Shown here: positions 8,648-15,128 of the stretch, one piece after another
Layout of the letters: each line of letters begins with the position of its first letter
How positions within the stretch are numbered: position 1 is the first letter of the stretch
DNA from: Methylococcus sp. Mc7
Lineage (GTDB): Bacteria; Pseudomonadota; Gammaproteobacteria; Methylococcales; Methylococcaceae
Direction of reading: 5' to 3'
Assembly: GCF_019285515.1 (NCBI RefSeq)
Contig: NZ_CP079095.1
Span: 1,550,001 to 1,614,000 of the forward strand
Length of the DNA: 64,000 nt
Translations under genes and position numbers: made by a program
Notes under the pieces: generated by a model
What the model was told of the DNA's origin: nothing
The model's database searches: none
What the model saw: the letters and a program-made list of their open reading frames with translations, nothing else

Positions 8648-10138
8648 ATGGCGGCCTTCAGCTTCCTCTCGTTCGGAGCCTCCGGCAAGATTCGCGGCGG
8701 CGTCCATCCCGAGCCGCGCAAGGAATCCACTTCCGACCGGCCCATCGAAACCGCGTTCCCGCTGCCGAAGCGGCTCTACCTGTCCCTGCAGCAGCATGCC
8801 GGCCAGCCCGCCGAACCCGTGGTCCGGGTGGGCGACGAGGTGCTCAAGGGCCAACTGCTGGCGGCGGGGCAGGGCACGATTTCGGCACCGGTGCATGCGC
8901 CGACTTCGGGTGTCGTGACGGACATTCTGGAGTATCCCGCGCCCCATCCGTCCGCCCTGCCGACGCCGACCCTGCTGCTCGAACCCGACGGGGAGGACCG
9001 CTGGATCGAGATACAAGGGGTCGCCGATCCGTTCAGTCTGTCGCCGGAGGAAATCAGCGCCCGCGTCGGTGCGGCCGGTGTGGTGGGCATGGGCGGGGCG
9101 GCATTCCCTTCCGCCGTCAAACTGAACCTGGGACGCAAGACCAAGATTCAGACCCTGCTGATCAACGGCGGCGAGTGCGAGCCTTATCTCACCTGCGATG
9201 ACCGGCTGATGCGCGAGCGCGCGGCGGACATCATCGACGGCATCCTCATCATGCTGCACGGGCTGGAGTGCAACAAGGCCATCGTGGGCATCGAGGACAA
9301 CAAGCCCGAAGCCTATGCCGCGATGTCGGCCGCGGCGGCGCCGCACGGCGGCAAGGTGGAGGTGCGGCAGGTGCCCTCGCTTTATCCGATGGGCTGGGAC
9401 AAGCAGCTCATCCGCTATTTCACCGGCAAGGAGGTGCCGGCCGGCGGCCGCTCCGCCGACGTCGGCGTCCTGATGCACAACGTCGCCACGGCCTATGCAG
9501 TGCAGCAGGCGGTGCGCCACGGCAGGCCGTTGGTCAGCCGCGTGGTCACGGTCAGCGGTTCGGCGGTGAGCGCGCCGCGCAACGTCGAAGCACCGATCGG
9601 CACCCTGCTGGCGGATCTGCTGGCCTTCTGCGGCCATCGTCCGGACGATACCGCGAGCTACGTCATGGGCGGCCCCATGATGGGCGATTCGCTGCCGCAC
9701 CCCAGGGTGCCTCTGGTCAAGGGCACCTGCGGCATCCTGGCGCTGTCGCCGCAGGAGGTGGCGGCATCCGACGCCAAGGCCTGCATCCGCTGCTCGCGCT
9801 GTGTGAGCGCCTGCCCCGCCGGCCTCCTGCCGCTGGAGATGATGACGCGGATCCGGGCCGGACAGTTGGAATCCGCGCTCGGCTACGGCCTGAAGGACTG
9901 CATCGGCTGCGGCTCCTGCTCCTATGTCTGTCCGTCGGAAATCCCGTTGGTGCACTATTTCAAGTACGCCAGCGGCGAACTCGTGGCGCGCGAACAGACG
10001 AAGCACCGGACCGAGCAGACCAAGCGCCTGGCGGAGGAACGGCAGGCGCGGTTCGATCGTCAGAAACGCGAACAGGCGGCGCTGGCCGCCCAGCGCAAGG
10101 CCCAGGCGCAGCAGCGCAAGGCGGAGGAGGCCGCATGA
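8648..10138 (+). CDS. rnfC: Electron transport complex subunit RnfC
   Basis: The 496-residue peripheral subunit binds NADH/FMN. It shows the N-terminal GGVHPEPRKE motif, a glycine-rich GMGGAAFPSAVKLN, INGGECEPYLTCDDRLMRE, and two 4Fe-4S motifs at C379-C389 (CIRCSRCVSACP) and C418-C428 (CIGCGSCSYVCP). The C-terminus is a lysine/glutamate/alanine-rich coiled tail, shorter than in many enterobacterial RnfC proteins. The stop overlaps the rnfD start (ATGA), implying translational coupling. Confidence 0.96.
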   Translation: MAAFSFLSFGASGKIRGGVHPEPRKESTSDRPIETAFPLPKRLYLSLQQHAGQPAEPVVRVGDEVLKGQLLAAGQGTISAPVHAPTSGVVTDILEYPAPHPSALPTPTLLLEPDGEDRWIEIQGVADPFSLSPEEISARVGAAGVVGMGGAAFPSAVKLNLGRKTKIQTLLINGGECEPYLTCDDRLMRERAADIIDGILIMLHGLECNKAIVGIEDNKPEAYAAMSAAAAPHGGKVEVRQVPSLYPMGWDKQLIRYFTGKEVPAGGRSADVGVLMHNVATAYAVQQAVRHGRPLVSRVVTVSGSAVSAPRNVEAPIGTLLADLLAFCGHRPDDTASYVMGGPMMGDSLPHPRVPLVKGTCGILALSPQEVAASDAKACIRCSRCVSACPAGLLPLEMMTRIRAGQLESALGYGLKDCIGCGSCSYVCPSEIPLVHYFKYASGELVAREQTKHRTEQTKRLAEERQARFDRQKREQAALAAQRKAQAQQRKAEEAA

Positions 10139-11214
10139 GCCTGTCGATATCGAGCGCGCCCTTCACCCGCTCGGACAGCCAGGTCCAGGGGATCATGGCG
10201 GCGGTGATGCTGGCCCTGGTGCCGGCCACCGTATTCGGTTTGGTGATCTTCGGCTGGCCGGCGTTTTTCCTGTGGGCGGTGACCCTGCTCTCGGCCCTGG
10301 TGTTCGAGGCGGGCTGTCTCGCGCTGGCGGGCAAACCGGTCAAGGCGGTCCTGCTGGACGGCTCCGCCCTGTTGAGCGGCTGGCTGCTGGCGATGACGCT
10401 GCCGCCCTGGGCGCCGTGGTGGATCGGCGTGGTCGGTGCCGGCTTGGGCGTCGTGGTCGGCAAGCAGGTGTTCGGCGGTCTCGGCCAGAACCCGTTCAAT
10501 CCGGCCATGCTGGCGCGGGTCGCCCTGCTGGTGGCGTTTCCGCTGGAAATGACCACCTGGGCGCTGCCTTCGCTGCCGTTTTCCTCGTCTGCGCCGGGGC
10601 TGTTCGACAGCCTGGCGATCACCTTCGCCGGCGCCCCGGCGGTGGATGGCATGACGGGGCCCACCCTGATCGGCAACTGGAAGACGGAACTTTCGCAGGG
10701 GCGGGGCTTGAGCGAATCGCTGGTTTCCGGCCATTACAACGTGGTGACGTCGATTCTCGGCTGGAAGGCGGGCAGCCTGGGCGAGACCTCGTCCCTGCTG
10801 GTGGCTTTGGGGGGACTCTGGCTGCTGAAAAAAAAGATCATCACTTGGCATATTCCCGTGTCCTTGCTGGCGACGCTGGCACTGCTGGCCAGCGTGTTCG
10901 CCTGGATCGACGGCGAACGCTATGCCGGTCCGGTCTTCCATCTCACTTCCGGCGCCGTGATGCTCGCGGCGTTCTTCATCGCCACCGACTACGTCACTTC
11001 GCCCAGCAGCCCCGCCGGGCAACTCGTATTCGGCGCGGGCTGCGGCCTGTTCATCTTCGTCATCCGCACCTGGGGGGCTTACCCGGAAGGCGCGGGGTTC
11101 TCGGTGCTGCTGATGAACGCGCTGACGCCCGTCATCGACCATTACGTGCGGCCGCGCATCTACGGCCGCGACCTCAAGGGCCGGCCGCTGGATCTGCCGG
11201 GAGGACGGCGATGA
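10135..11214 (+). CDS. rnfD: Electron transport complex subunit RnfD
   Basis: The 359-residue polytopic membrane protein resembles RnfD/NqrB. It has many hydrophobic segments and the family motif GGLGQNPFNPAMLARV. The segment V170-D-G-M-T-G-P-T177 lies where a covalently bound FMN threonine is expected. The C-terminal half reads FFIATDYVTSPSSPAGQL, which is typical of RnfD. The start overlaps the rnfC stop and the stop overlaps the rnfG start, so the three genes are tightly coupled. Confidence 0.95.
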   Translation: MSLSISSAPFTRSDSQVQGIMAAVMLALVPATVFGLVIFGWPAFFLWAVTLLSALVFEAGCLALAGKPVKAVLLDGSALLSGWLLAMTLPPWAPWWIGVVGAGLGVVVGKQVFGGLGQNPFNPAMLARVALLVAFPLEMTTWALPSLPFSSSAPGLFDSLAITFAGAPAVDGMTGPTLIGNWKTELSQGRGLSESLVSGHYNVVTSILGWKAGSLGETSSLLVALGGLWLLKKKIITWHIPVSLLATLALLASVFAWIDGERYAGPVFHLTSGAVMLAAFFIATDYVTSPSSPAGQLVFGAGCGLFIFVIRTWGAYPEGAGFSVLLMNALTPVIDHYVRPRIYGRDLKGRPLDLPGGRR

Positions 11215-11915
11215 GCAGCATGGCGCCTGAAAACCTGCAGGCGGAGGCCGCCGGCCGGTGGGAGCGGCTGCGGCGGCGGTTCGACGACCTGGAGACTCTG
11301 CGCCAGCGGCTGGACTACCAGACCTGGCTGCTGGCCGCCGCCGGCCTGGTGGCCAGCCTGTTGCTGGGCCTGGGCGATCTGGCGACTCGGGGGCCCATCG
11401 AGCAGCGCCAGGCCGAGGACATGCGGGCGACGCTGGAGCAGGTGCTGCCACCCGATCTGCATGACAACGACCTGCTGCGCGATGTGAAAACGGTGTCCGA
11501 CACCGGCTTGGGCGAGACTCGGGTGTATCTGGCGCGCAAGAACGGCGAGGTCACCGCGGTCGCCTTCAAGTTGTCCGCCACCGGCGGCTATTCCGGCCCG
11601 ATCGCCCTGGTGATAGGCCTGAAGGCCGACGGTACGGTGCTCGGGGTCCGGGTGGTGGCCCATGCCGAAACGCCGGGGCTGGGCGACAAGATCGAAACCG
11701 CCAAGTCGGAGTGGATTCTGTCCTTTTCAGGCCGTTCGCTGGACAACACCTCGGACGAACGCTGGCGGGTCAAGAAGGACGGCGGCGATTTCGACCAGTT
11801 CGCCGGCGCCACCATCACCCCGCGCGCCGTGGTGGGCGGGGTGTTCAAGGGCCTGCAGTTCTTCCGGCGGCACCGGACCGAACTGGTGCCGCCCGCAACA
11901 GGAGGTCAACGATGA
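11211..11915 (+). CDS. rnfG: Electron transport complex subunit RnfG
   Basis: The 234-residue protein has one N-terminal membrane helix (about residues 40-60) and a periplasmic FMN-binding domain. The covalent flavin motif is AGATITPRAVV, with the predicted flavinylated Thr201; most relatives have SGAT, so Ala replaces Ser at the first position. The motif AHAETPGLGDKI also marks RnfG. Relative to typical RnfG proteins there is an N-terminal extension of about 35 residues before the membrane helix. The stop overlaps the rnfE start. Confidence 0.95.
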   Translation: MSSMAPENLQAEAAGRWERLRRRFDDLETLRQRLDYQTWLLAAAGLVASLLLGLGDLATRGPIEQRQAEDMRATLEQVLPPDLHDNDLLRDVKTVSDTGLGETRVYLARKNGEVTAVAFKLSATGGYSGPIALVIGLKADGTVLGVRVVAHAETPGLGDKIETAKSEWILSFSGRSLDNTSDERWRVKKDGGDFDQFAGATITPRAVVGGVFKGLQFFRRHRTELVPPATGGQR

Positions 11916-12598
11916 ATCCGGAATTTCGCAAAATCACCCGCGACGGCCTGTGGGACAACAACATCGTCTTCAGCCAGAGCATCGGCCTGTGTCCGCTCCT
12001 GGCCGTCACCGGCACCGCGACCAACGGTCTCGGCATGGGACTGGCCACACTGGCGGTCATGGTCGTGTGCAACGTCCTGGTTTCCTGGGTACGCGTGCTG
12101 ATTCCCCCGGAGATACGCATCCCGGTGTTCGTGGCGCTGATCGCCATGGTGGTGACGCTGGTGGACATGATGATGAACGCCTGGCTGCACGAGATGCACA
12201 AGGTGCTGGGCCTGTTCATCCCGCTGATCGTGACCAACTGTGCCATCCTGGGCCGGGTCGAGGCCTATGCTTCCCGCCATCCGGTGGCGCATGCGGCGAT
12301 GGACGGGCTGATGATGGGACTGGGTTTCACCCTGGCCCTGGTGGTGCTGGGCGCGGCCCGCGAAGCGCTCGGCGCCGGTACCCTGTTCGCCAGCGCGCGT
12401 CTGCTGATGGGCGACTCCTTCGCCTGGCTGGAAACGACGTTCATCCACGACTACCGGGGATTCCTGCTGATGGCTCTGCCGCCGGGCGGATTCCTGATGC
12501 TCGGCTTCCTCCTGGCGGGAAAGAAACTGATCGACAAGCGTCTGGCCGCCCGCCAGCGCCGGTTGATCGCGGTGGGCGAAACGCTGGTGGAGACTTGA
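11912..12598 (+). CDS. rnfE: Electron transport complex subunit RnfE
   Basis: The 228-residue membrane protein is paralogous to RnfA, with VFSQSIGLCPLLAVT and FIPLIVTNCAILGRVE as the two half-membrane cysteine motifs. It also shows DGLMMGLGFTLALVVLG. It completes the six-subunit Rnf complex. A GGAGGT ribosome-binding site lies within the end of rnfG. It is followed 10 bp later by rnfH. Confidence 0.95.
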   Translation: MNPEFRKITRDGLWDNNIVFSQSIGLCPLLAVTGTATNGLGMGLATLAVMVVCNVLVSWVRVLIPPEIRIPVFVALIAMVVTLVDMMMNAWLHEMHKVLGLFIPLIVTNCAILGRVEAYASRHPVAHAAMDGLMMGLGFTLALVVLGAAREALGAGTLFASARLLMGDSFAWLETTFIHDYRGFLLMALPPGGFLMLGFLLAGKKLIDKRLAARQRRLIAVGETLVET

Positions 12599-12608
12599 GG
12601 GAGGCGGC

Positions 12609-12899
12609 ATGAACGTGGGGGTGTGCTATGCGGATTCCGACCGCCAGCTCTGGCTCCGGATGGAGATGCCGGATGAGAGCACGGTTGAACAGGCCATCCG
12701 CTACTCGGGCATTCTGGAACGGTTTCCGGAAATCGACCTGGGCGTCCAGAAAGTCGGCATCTTCGGCAAGCTGGTGAAACTGGACGCGCCGGTGAAGGAA
12801 GGCGACCGCATCGAGATCTATCGTGCGATCACCGCCGATCCCAAGACGGTGCGGCGCCGCAAGATCGCTTCCGACGACGATGATGACGACGACGATTGA
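12609..12899 (+). CDS. rnfH: RnfH family ubiquitin-like protein with poly-aspartate tail
   Basis: The 96-residue protein starts MNVGVCYADSDRQLWLRM and has the beta-grasp family pattern (VGIFGKLVKLDAPVKEGDRIEIYRAI). RnfH proteins are ubiquitin/ThiS-like but lack the terminal Gly-Gly; their role with Rnf is unclear. The last eight residues are all aspartate, encoded by a GAC/GAT run at about 12873-12896. The next gene starts inside that run in another frame. Confidence 0.9.
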   Translation: MNVGVCYADSDRQLWLRMEMPDESTVEQAIRYSGILERFPEIDLGVQKVGIFGKLVKLDAPVKEGDRIEIYRAITADPKTVRRRKIASDDDDDDDD

Positions 12900-13254
12900 T
12901 GCCGACACCCGGCGCCGGGGCGAAGCCGTCTGCGCAAGGCTCCTGGACGAAATCGAGAAGTTGGGCATCGCGCCCGGCCGGCTTGCGCGGCTGCCCGCCT
13001 ATGACCAGGCCGAGTTCGAATCCAGCAAAGACCCTTACAGCGGCGAGGAGACCCTCTGCGGCCATTGGCGCGACGCCCGCGGCCACAGCATCGGGCAGAT
13101 GAAATTCCATGGCGACGGCTCGTTTTATGCCGAGTTCGACGTGGTCCTTCCGCACCCCACCGATCCGCGCTGGTTCGTGGAGGGCGTAACGGCCTGGGGC
13201 CGGGGCGATGCGATCAAGAGCGAGGCGAAGCTGCTGGAGACTCTGGGGGAGTGA
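12883..13254 (+). CDS. Conserved hypothetical protein overlapping rnfH
   Basis: The protein of about 123 residues starts at ATG 12883 or 12880 inside the poly-aspartate codon run of rnfH, read in another frame as Met/Thr. It continues DADTRRRGEAVCARLLDEI and contains a likely beta-rich half (CGHWRDARGHSIGQMKFHGD, FYAEFDVVLPHP). No known domain is recognised. Overlap with rnfH suggests coupled translation and membership of the rnf operon. Downstream the REPIN-like repeats begin. Confidence 0.65.
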   Translation: MTTTIDADTRRRGEAVCARLLDEIEKLGIAPGRLARLPAYDQAEFESSKDPYSGEETLCGHWRDARGHSIGQMKFHGDGSFYAEFDVVLPHPTDPRWFVEGVTAWGRGDAIKSEAKLLETLGE

Positions 13255-13294
13255 AAAGCGTGCGAGTCATCGCACAAGAAGGGGGTCAAAGAAG

Positions 13295-13342
13295 GGGGTC
13301 AGGTCTTGCATATGAGCATGACGTTTTGCAAGACCTGACCCC
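13295..13342. repeat. REPIN-like 48-bp palindromic element, copy 1
   Basis: Two perfect 16-bp inverted arms, GGGGTCAGGTCTTGCA and its complement, enclose a 16-base loop (TATGAGCATGACGTTT). The same arms occur as single ends of the RAYT element at 33572-33587 and 36242-36256. This suggests a non-autonomous derivative mobilised by that transposase. Confidence 0.85.
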
Positions 13343-13375
13343 TTCGCGTGACCTGACCCCTTCGCGTGCGCGGGA

Positions 13376-13444
13376 GAGCCGTGTGCGGGAAAACCGCCCG
13401 CACGGTTCGGAGGGCGGGGAGGCGAAAGCCTTCCCAACCCCTAT
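13376..13444 (+). ncRNA. Group II intron 3' fragment (domains V and VI), copy A
   Basis: Bases 13376-13408 fold as a domain V hairpin: the GAGCCGTGT and GCACGGTTC arms, an upper stem GCGG/CCGC with a GAAAA loop, and a two-base CC bulge. The AGC catalytic-triad position is present. Bases 13409-13444 fold as domain VI (GGGGAGGC/GCCTTCCC with a GAAA loop) with bulged adenines before CCCC, and end CTAT like an intron 3' terminus. Upstream domains and any reverse transcriptase are absent, so this is a remnant. Confidence 0.7.
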
Positions 13445-13590
13445 CATCATCCAGGGCGGCTGGTCGGCATGAGCGGTTAGTCTGTTTTAGCCGAGAGTCG
13501 CTCGTCCTGCCATCCCCCTCCAAACGCCCGATACAGCGAAACCAGCGAAACCAGCGTTGCGGTCCGGGCTTTGACGTTTTTGTGAAGAAG

Positions 13591-13638
13591 GGGGTCAGGT
13601 CTTGCATATGAGCATGATGTTTTGCAAGACCTGACCCC
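13591..13638. repeat. REPIN-like 48-bp palindromic element, copy 2
   Basis: Same 16-bp arms as copy 1; the loop reads TATGAGCATGATGTTT, one base different. It starts about 10 bp after the end of direct-repeat copy A and lies upstream of the exported-protein gene. The tail that follows has related but different short repeats (CTGCGTGTTTGACCC). Confidence 0.85.
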
Positions 13639-13802
13639 TGCGTGTTTGACCCCTGCGTGTTCAGAAACGATCCTCACGGCGATTTGAAAGTCCCGTGAGG
13701 ACTTTGTGATCACGCGCCCGGCATAGTGGCTCCGCGTCCGCCAAACCTGTTTCGGCGAGGCGACGTATTTGCCCAAGCCACTTCAAATCAGGAGTATCTG
13801 TC

Positions 13803-14849
13803 ATGCGAAACACCCGTAACACCTCCCTTCCCTCAACCCCTTTCCACTCTCTGACCGGCGCGCTGTTGCTCGCCGGTTTGGGCCTCCTGTCTTCCAATGT
13901 CTATGCAACGGAGAACGAAGGGAGCCGCGACCTATTTATCCGCAGCGCCGTGGAAAACCCTACGGAAGATACCGTGAACCTGCCCCTTTATCGCGGCCGC
14001 AGCCAGGGGCAGACGGTCTGGTATGTGGTGCTGGACGCCTCCACCGGCACGGCGGCGGAAAAATACGGTGTCAACCGTGCCGACAAGCTGAAAAATGCCA
14101 GAGGCACGGCCGCGGTGCAGAAGGTCCGCCTCGTAGATGGCCTGATCGAGTTTCCGGCGACGGTGGATTTCAGACCGGAGCGCCTGGTGGTCCCCGGCCC
14201 ATCTGGTTTTCCTCCTCTAGCCGTGCAGCCGGGCGCGGTCGGTCAACCCGGTTACAGCCCTTTGATTGAATTGCCGGATGGCACCATTCTCAATGCGCCG
14301 CATCTGGCCAACGATTCAGGGCAAGCGGACAAGGTGGTCGCGCTCGACACCGGGGCTCGCAGCGTGACGTACAAAGAAACGGAAGGGTATGCGAACGGCA
14401 AGGAGGTCTATTACGTCTCCACCGATGCCTCGGGCTTTACCGCCGCGGCGCTGGAAGGGGTGACTTTCGCGCCGCAGCTGGACGCCGCACCGTTCTTGGG
14501 CGGCGACGGCAGCAAATCCGCCCGCGCCGCGCTGGCCGCCTTCGTCAACGGCCAGACCGGCGCCGACAACCCGGAACGTCAGGGGCTCAACTCGGCCCTG
14601 CTGGATGGTCTCGACCCGCTCAACGTGATCGCCTGGACGCCGAATCAGGGTCGTTACAGCCCGCTTTGGGACGTGCATCTCGCCAAGTGGAGCGATGCCG
14701 CCGTGACCGATGGGCTGAACGTGATGCAGGAGGACTTCGGCGACATCCTCGGGCTGGCCCGGAAGGGTCTGGTGACCGCACCCGGTGGCGCGAAGTTCGG
14801 TCCGGCGGGCTTCATCGTCAACTGCCCGGTGGTCAGCCGGGTCAGGTGA
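13803..14849 (+). CDS. Exported protein of unknown function
   Basis: The 348-residue protein has an N-terminal signal peptide (hydrophobic core GALLLAGLGLLSSN, probable cleavage after VYA). The mature part is rich in beta-type sequence, with two similar stretches (VWYVVLDASTGTAAEKYGV and EVYYVSTDASGFTAAALEG) that look like an internal duplication. The C-terminal part contains YSPLWDVHLAKWSD. I do not recognise the family. An AG-rich site (TCAGGAG) precedes the ATG, and a strong terminator follows 20 bp after the stop. It is a single-gene unit bracketed by REPIN elements and by the two direct-repeat copies, suggesting it arrived as a cassette. Confidence 0.8.
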   Translation: MRNTRNTSLPSTPFHSLTGALLLAGLGLLSSNVYATENEGSRDLFIRSAVENPTEDTVNLPLYRGRSQGQTVWYVVLDASTGTAAEKYGVNRADKLKNARGTAAVQKVRLVDGLIEFPATVDFRPERLVVPGPSGFPPLAVQPGAVGQPGYSPLIELPDGTILNAPHLANDSGQADKVVALDTGARSVTYKETEGYANGKEVYYVSTDASGFTAAALEGVTFAPQLDAAPFLGGDGSKSARAALAAFVNGQTGADNPERQGLNSALLDGLDPLNVIAWTPNQGRYSPLWDVHLAKWSDAAVTDGLNVMQEDFGDILGLARKGLVTAPGGAKFGPAGFIVNCPVVSRVR

Positions 14850-14870
14850 GGCTCGGCCGCCTCGTTCGAT

Positions 14871-14900
14871 CGCCGCCGGGCCGTCCGGCGGCGGTCTTTT
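14871..14900 (+). terminator. Rho-independent terminator of the exported-protein gene
   Basis: A nine-base perfect stem CGCCGCCGG/CCGGCGGCG with a five-base loop is followed by GTCTTTTCC. It lies about 20 bp after the stop codon. Confidence 0.75.
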
Positions 14901-14918
14901 CCTTCGCGGAGCAAGAAG

Positions 14919-14966
14919 GGGGTCAGGTCTTGCATATGAGTATGACGTTTTGCAAGACCTGACCCC
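14919..14966. repeat. REPIN-like 48-bp palindromic element, copy 3
   Basis: Same 16-bp arms as copies 1 and 2, loop TATGAGTATGACGTTT. It lies just after the terminator of the exported-protein gene. Confidence 0.85.
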
Positions 14967-15027
14967 TTCGCGTGTGACCCCTTCGCGTGACCCCTTCGCG
15001 TGACCTGACCCCTTCGCGTGCGCGGGA

Positions 15028-15096
15028 GAGCCGTGTGCGGGAAAACCGCCCGCACGGTTCGGAGGGCGGGGAGGCGAAAGCCTTCCCAACCCCTAT
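15028..15096 (+). ncRNA. Group II intron 3' fragment (domains V and VI), copy B
   Basis: Identical to 13376-13444. Domain V is at 15028-15060 and domain VI at 15061-15096. The intron end lies about 30-35 bp beyond the stop codon of the convergent efflux gene. Confidence 0.7.
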
Positions 15097-15128
15097 CATC
15101 ATCCAGGGCGGCTGGTCGGCATGAGCGG

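Larger units (their letters stand above)
13289..13580. repeat. Direct repeat copy A: REPIN + tail + group II intron 3' end + duplicated efflux-gene 3' end
   Basis: This segment is repeated at about 14912-15232. From 13337 to 13580 the two copies look identical base for base by eye (about 244 bp, offset 1652). It comprises a 48-bp palindromic element, short tail repeats containing CCTTCGCGTG, the group II intron D5/D6 region, and the last ~100 bp of the outer-membrane efflux gene that is intact only at the second copy. Copy A is therefore the ectopic one. It ends at GACGTTTT, directly before another palindromic element. Two small differences lie outside the 244-bp core: extra tail units in copy B and an extra GGGGGTCAAA in copy A. 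Confidence 0.85.

Noticed and set aside
8450-10006. 518-residue open frame antisense to rnfC
   Set aside because: No domain is visible, composition is His/Arg/Gln-rich, and rnfC on the other strand is certain.
14960-15025. CRISPR-like short tandem repeats (CCTTCGCGTGA units)
   Set aside because: Units are about 12-20 bp with no spacers of constant length and no cas genes; they are tails of the REPIN-like elements.
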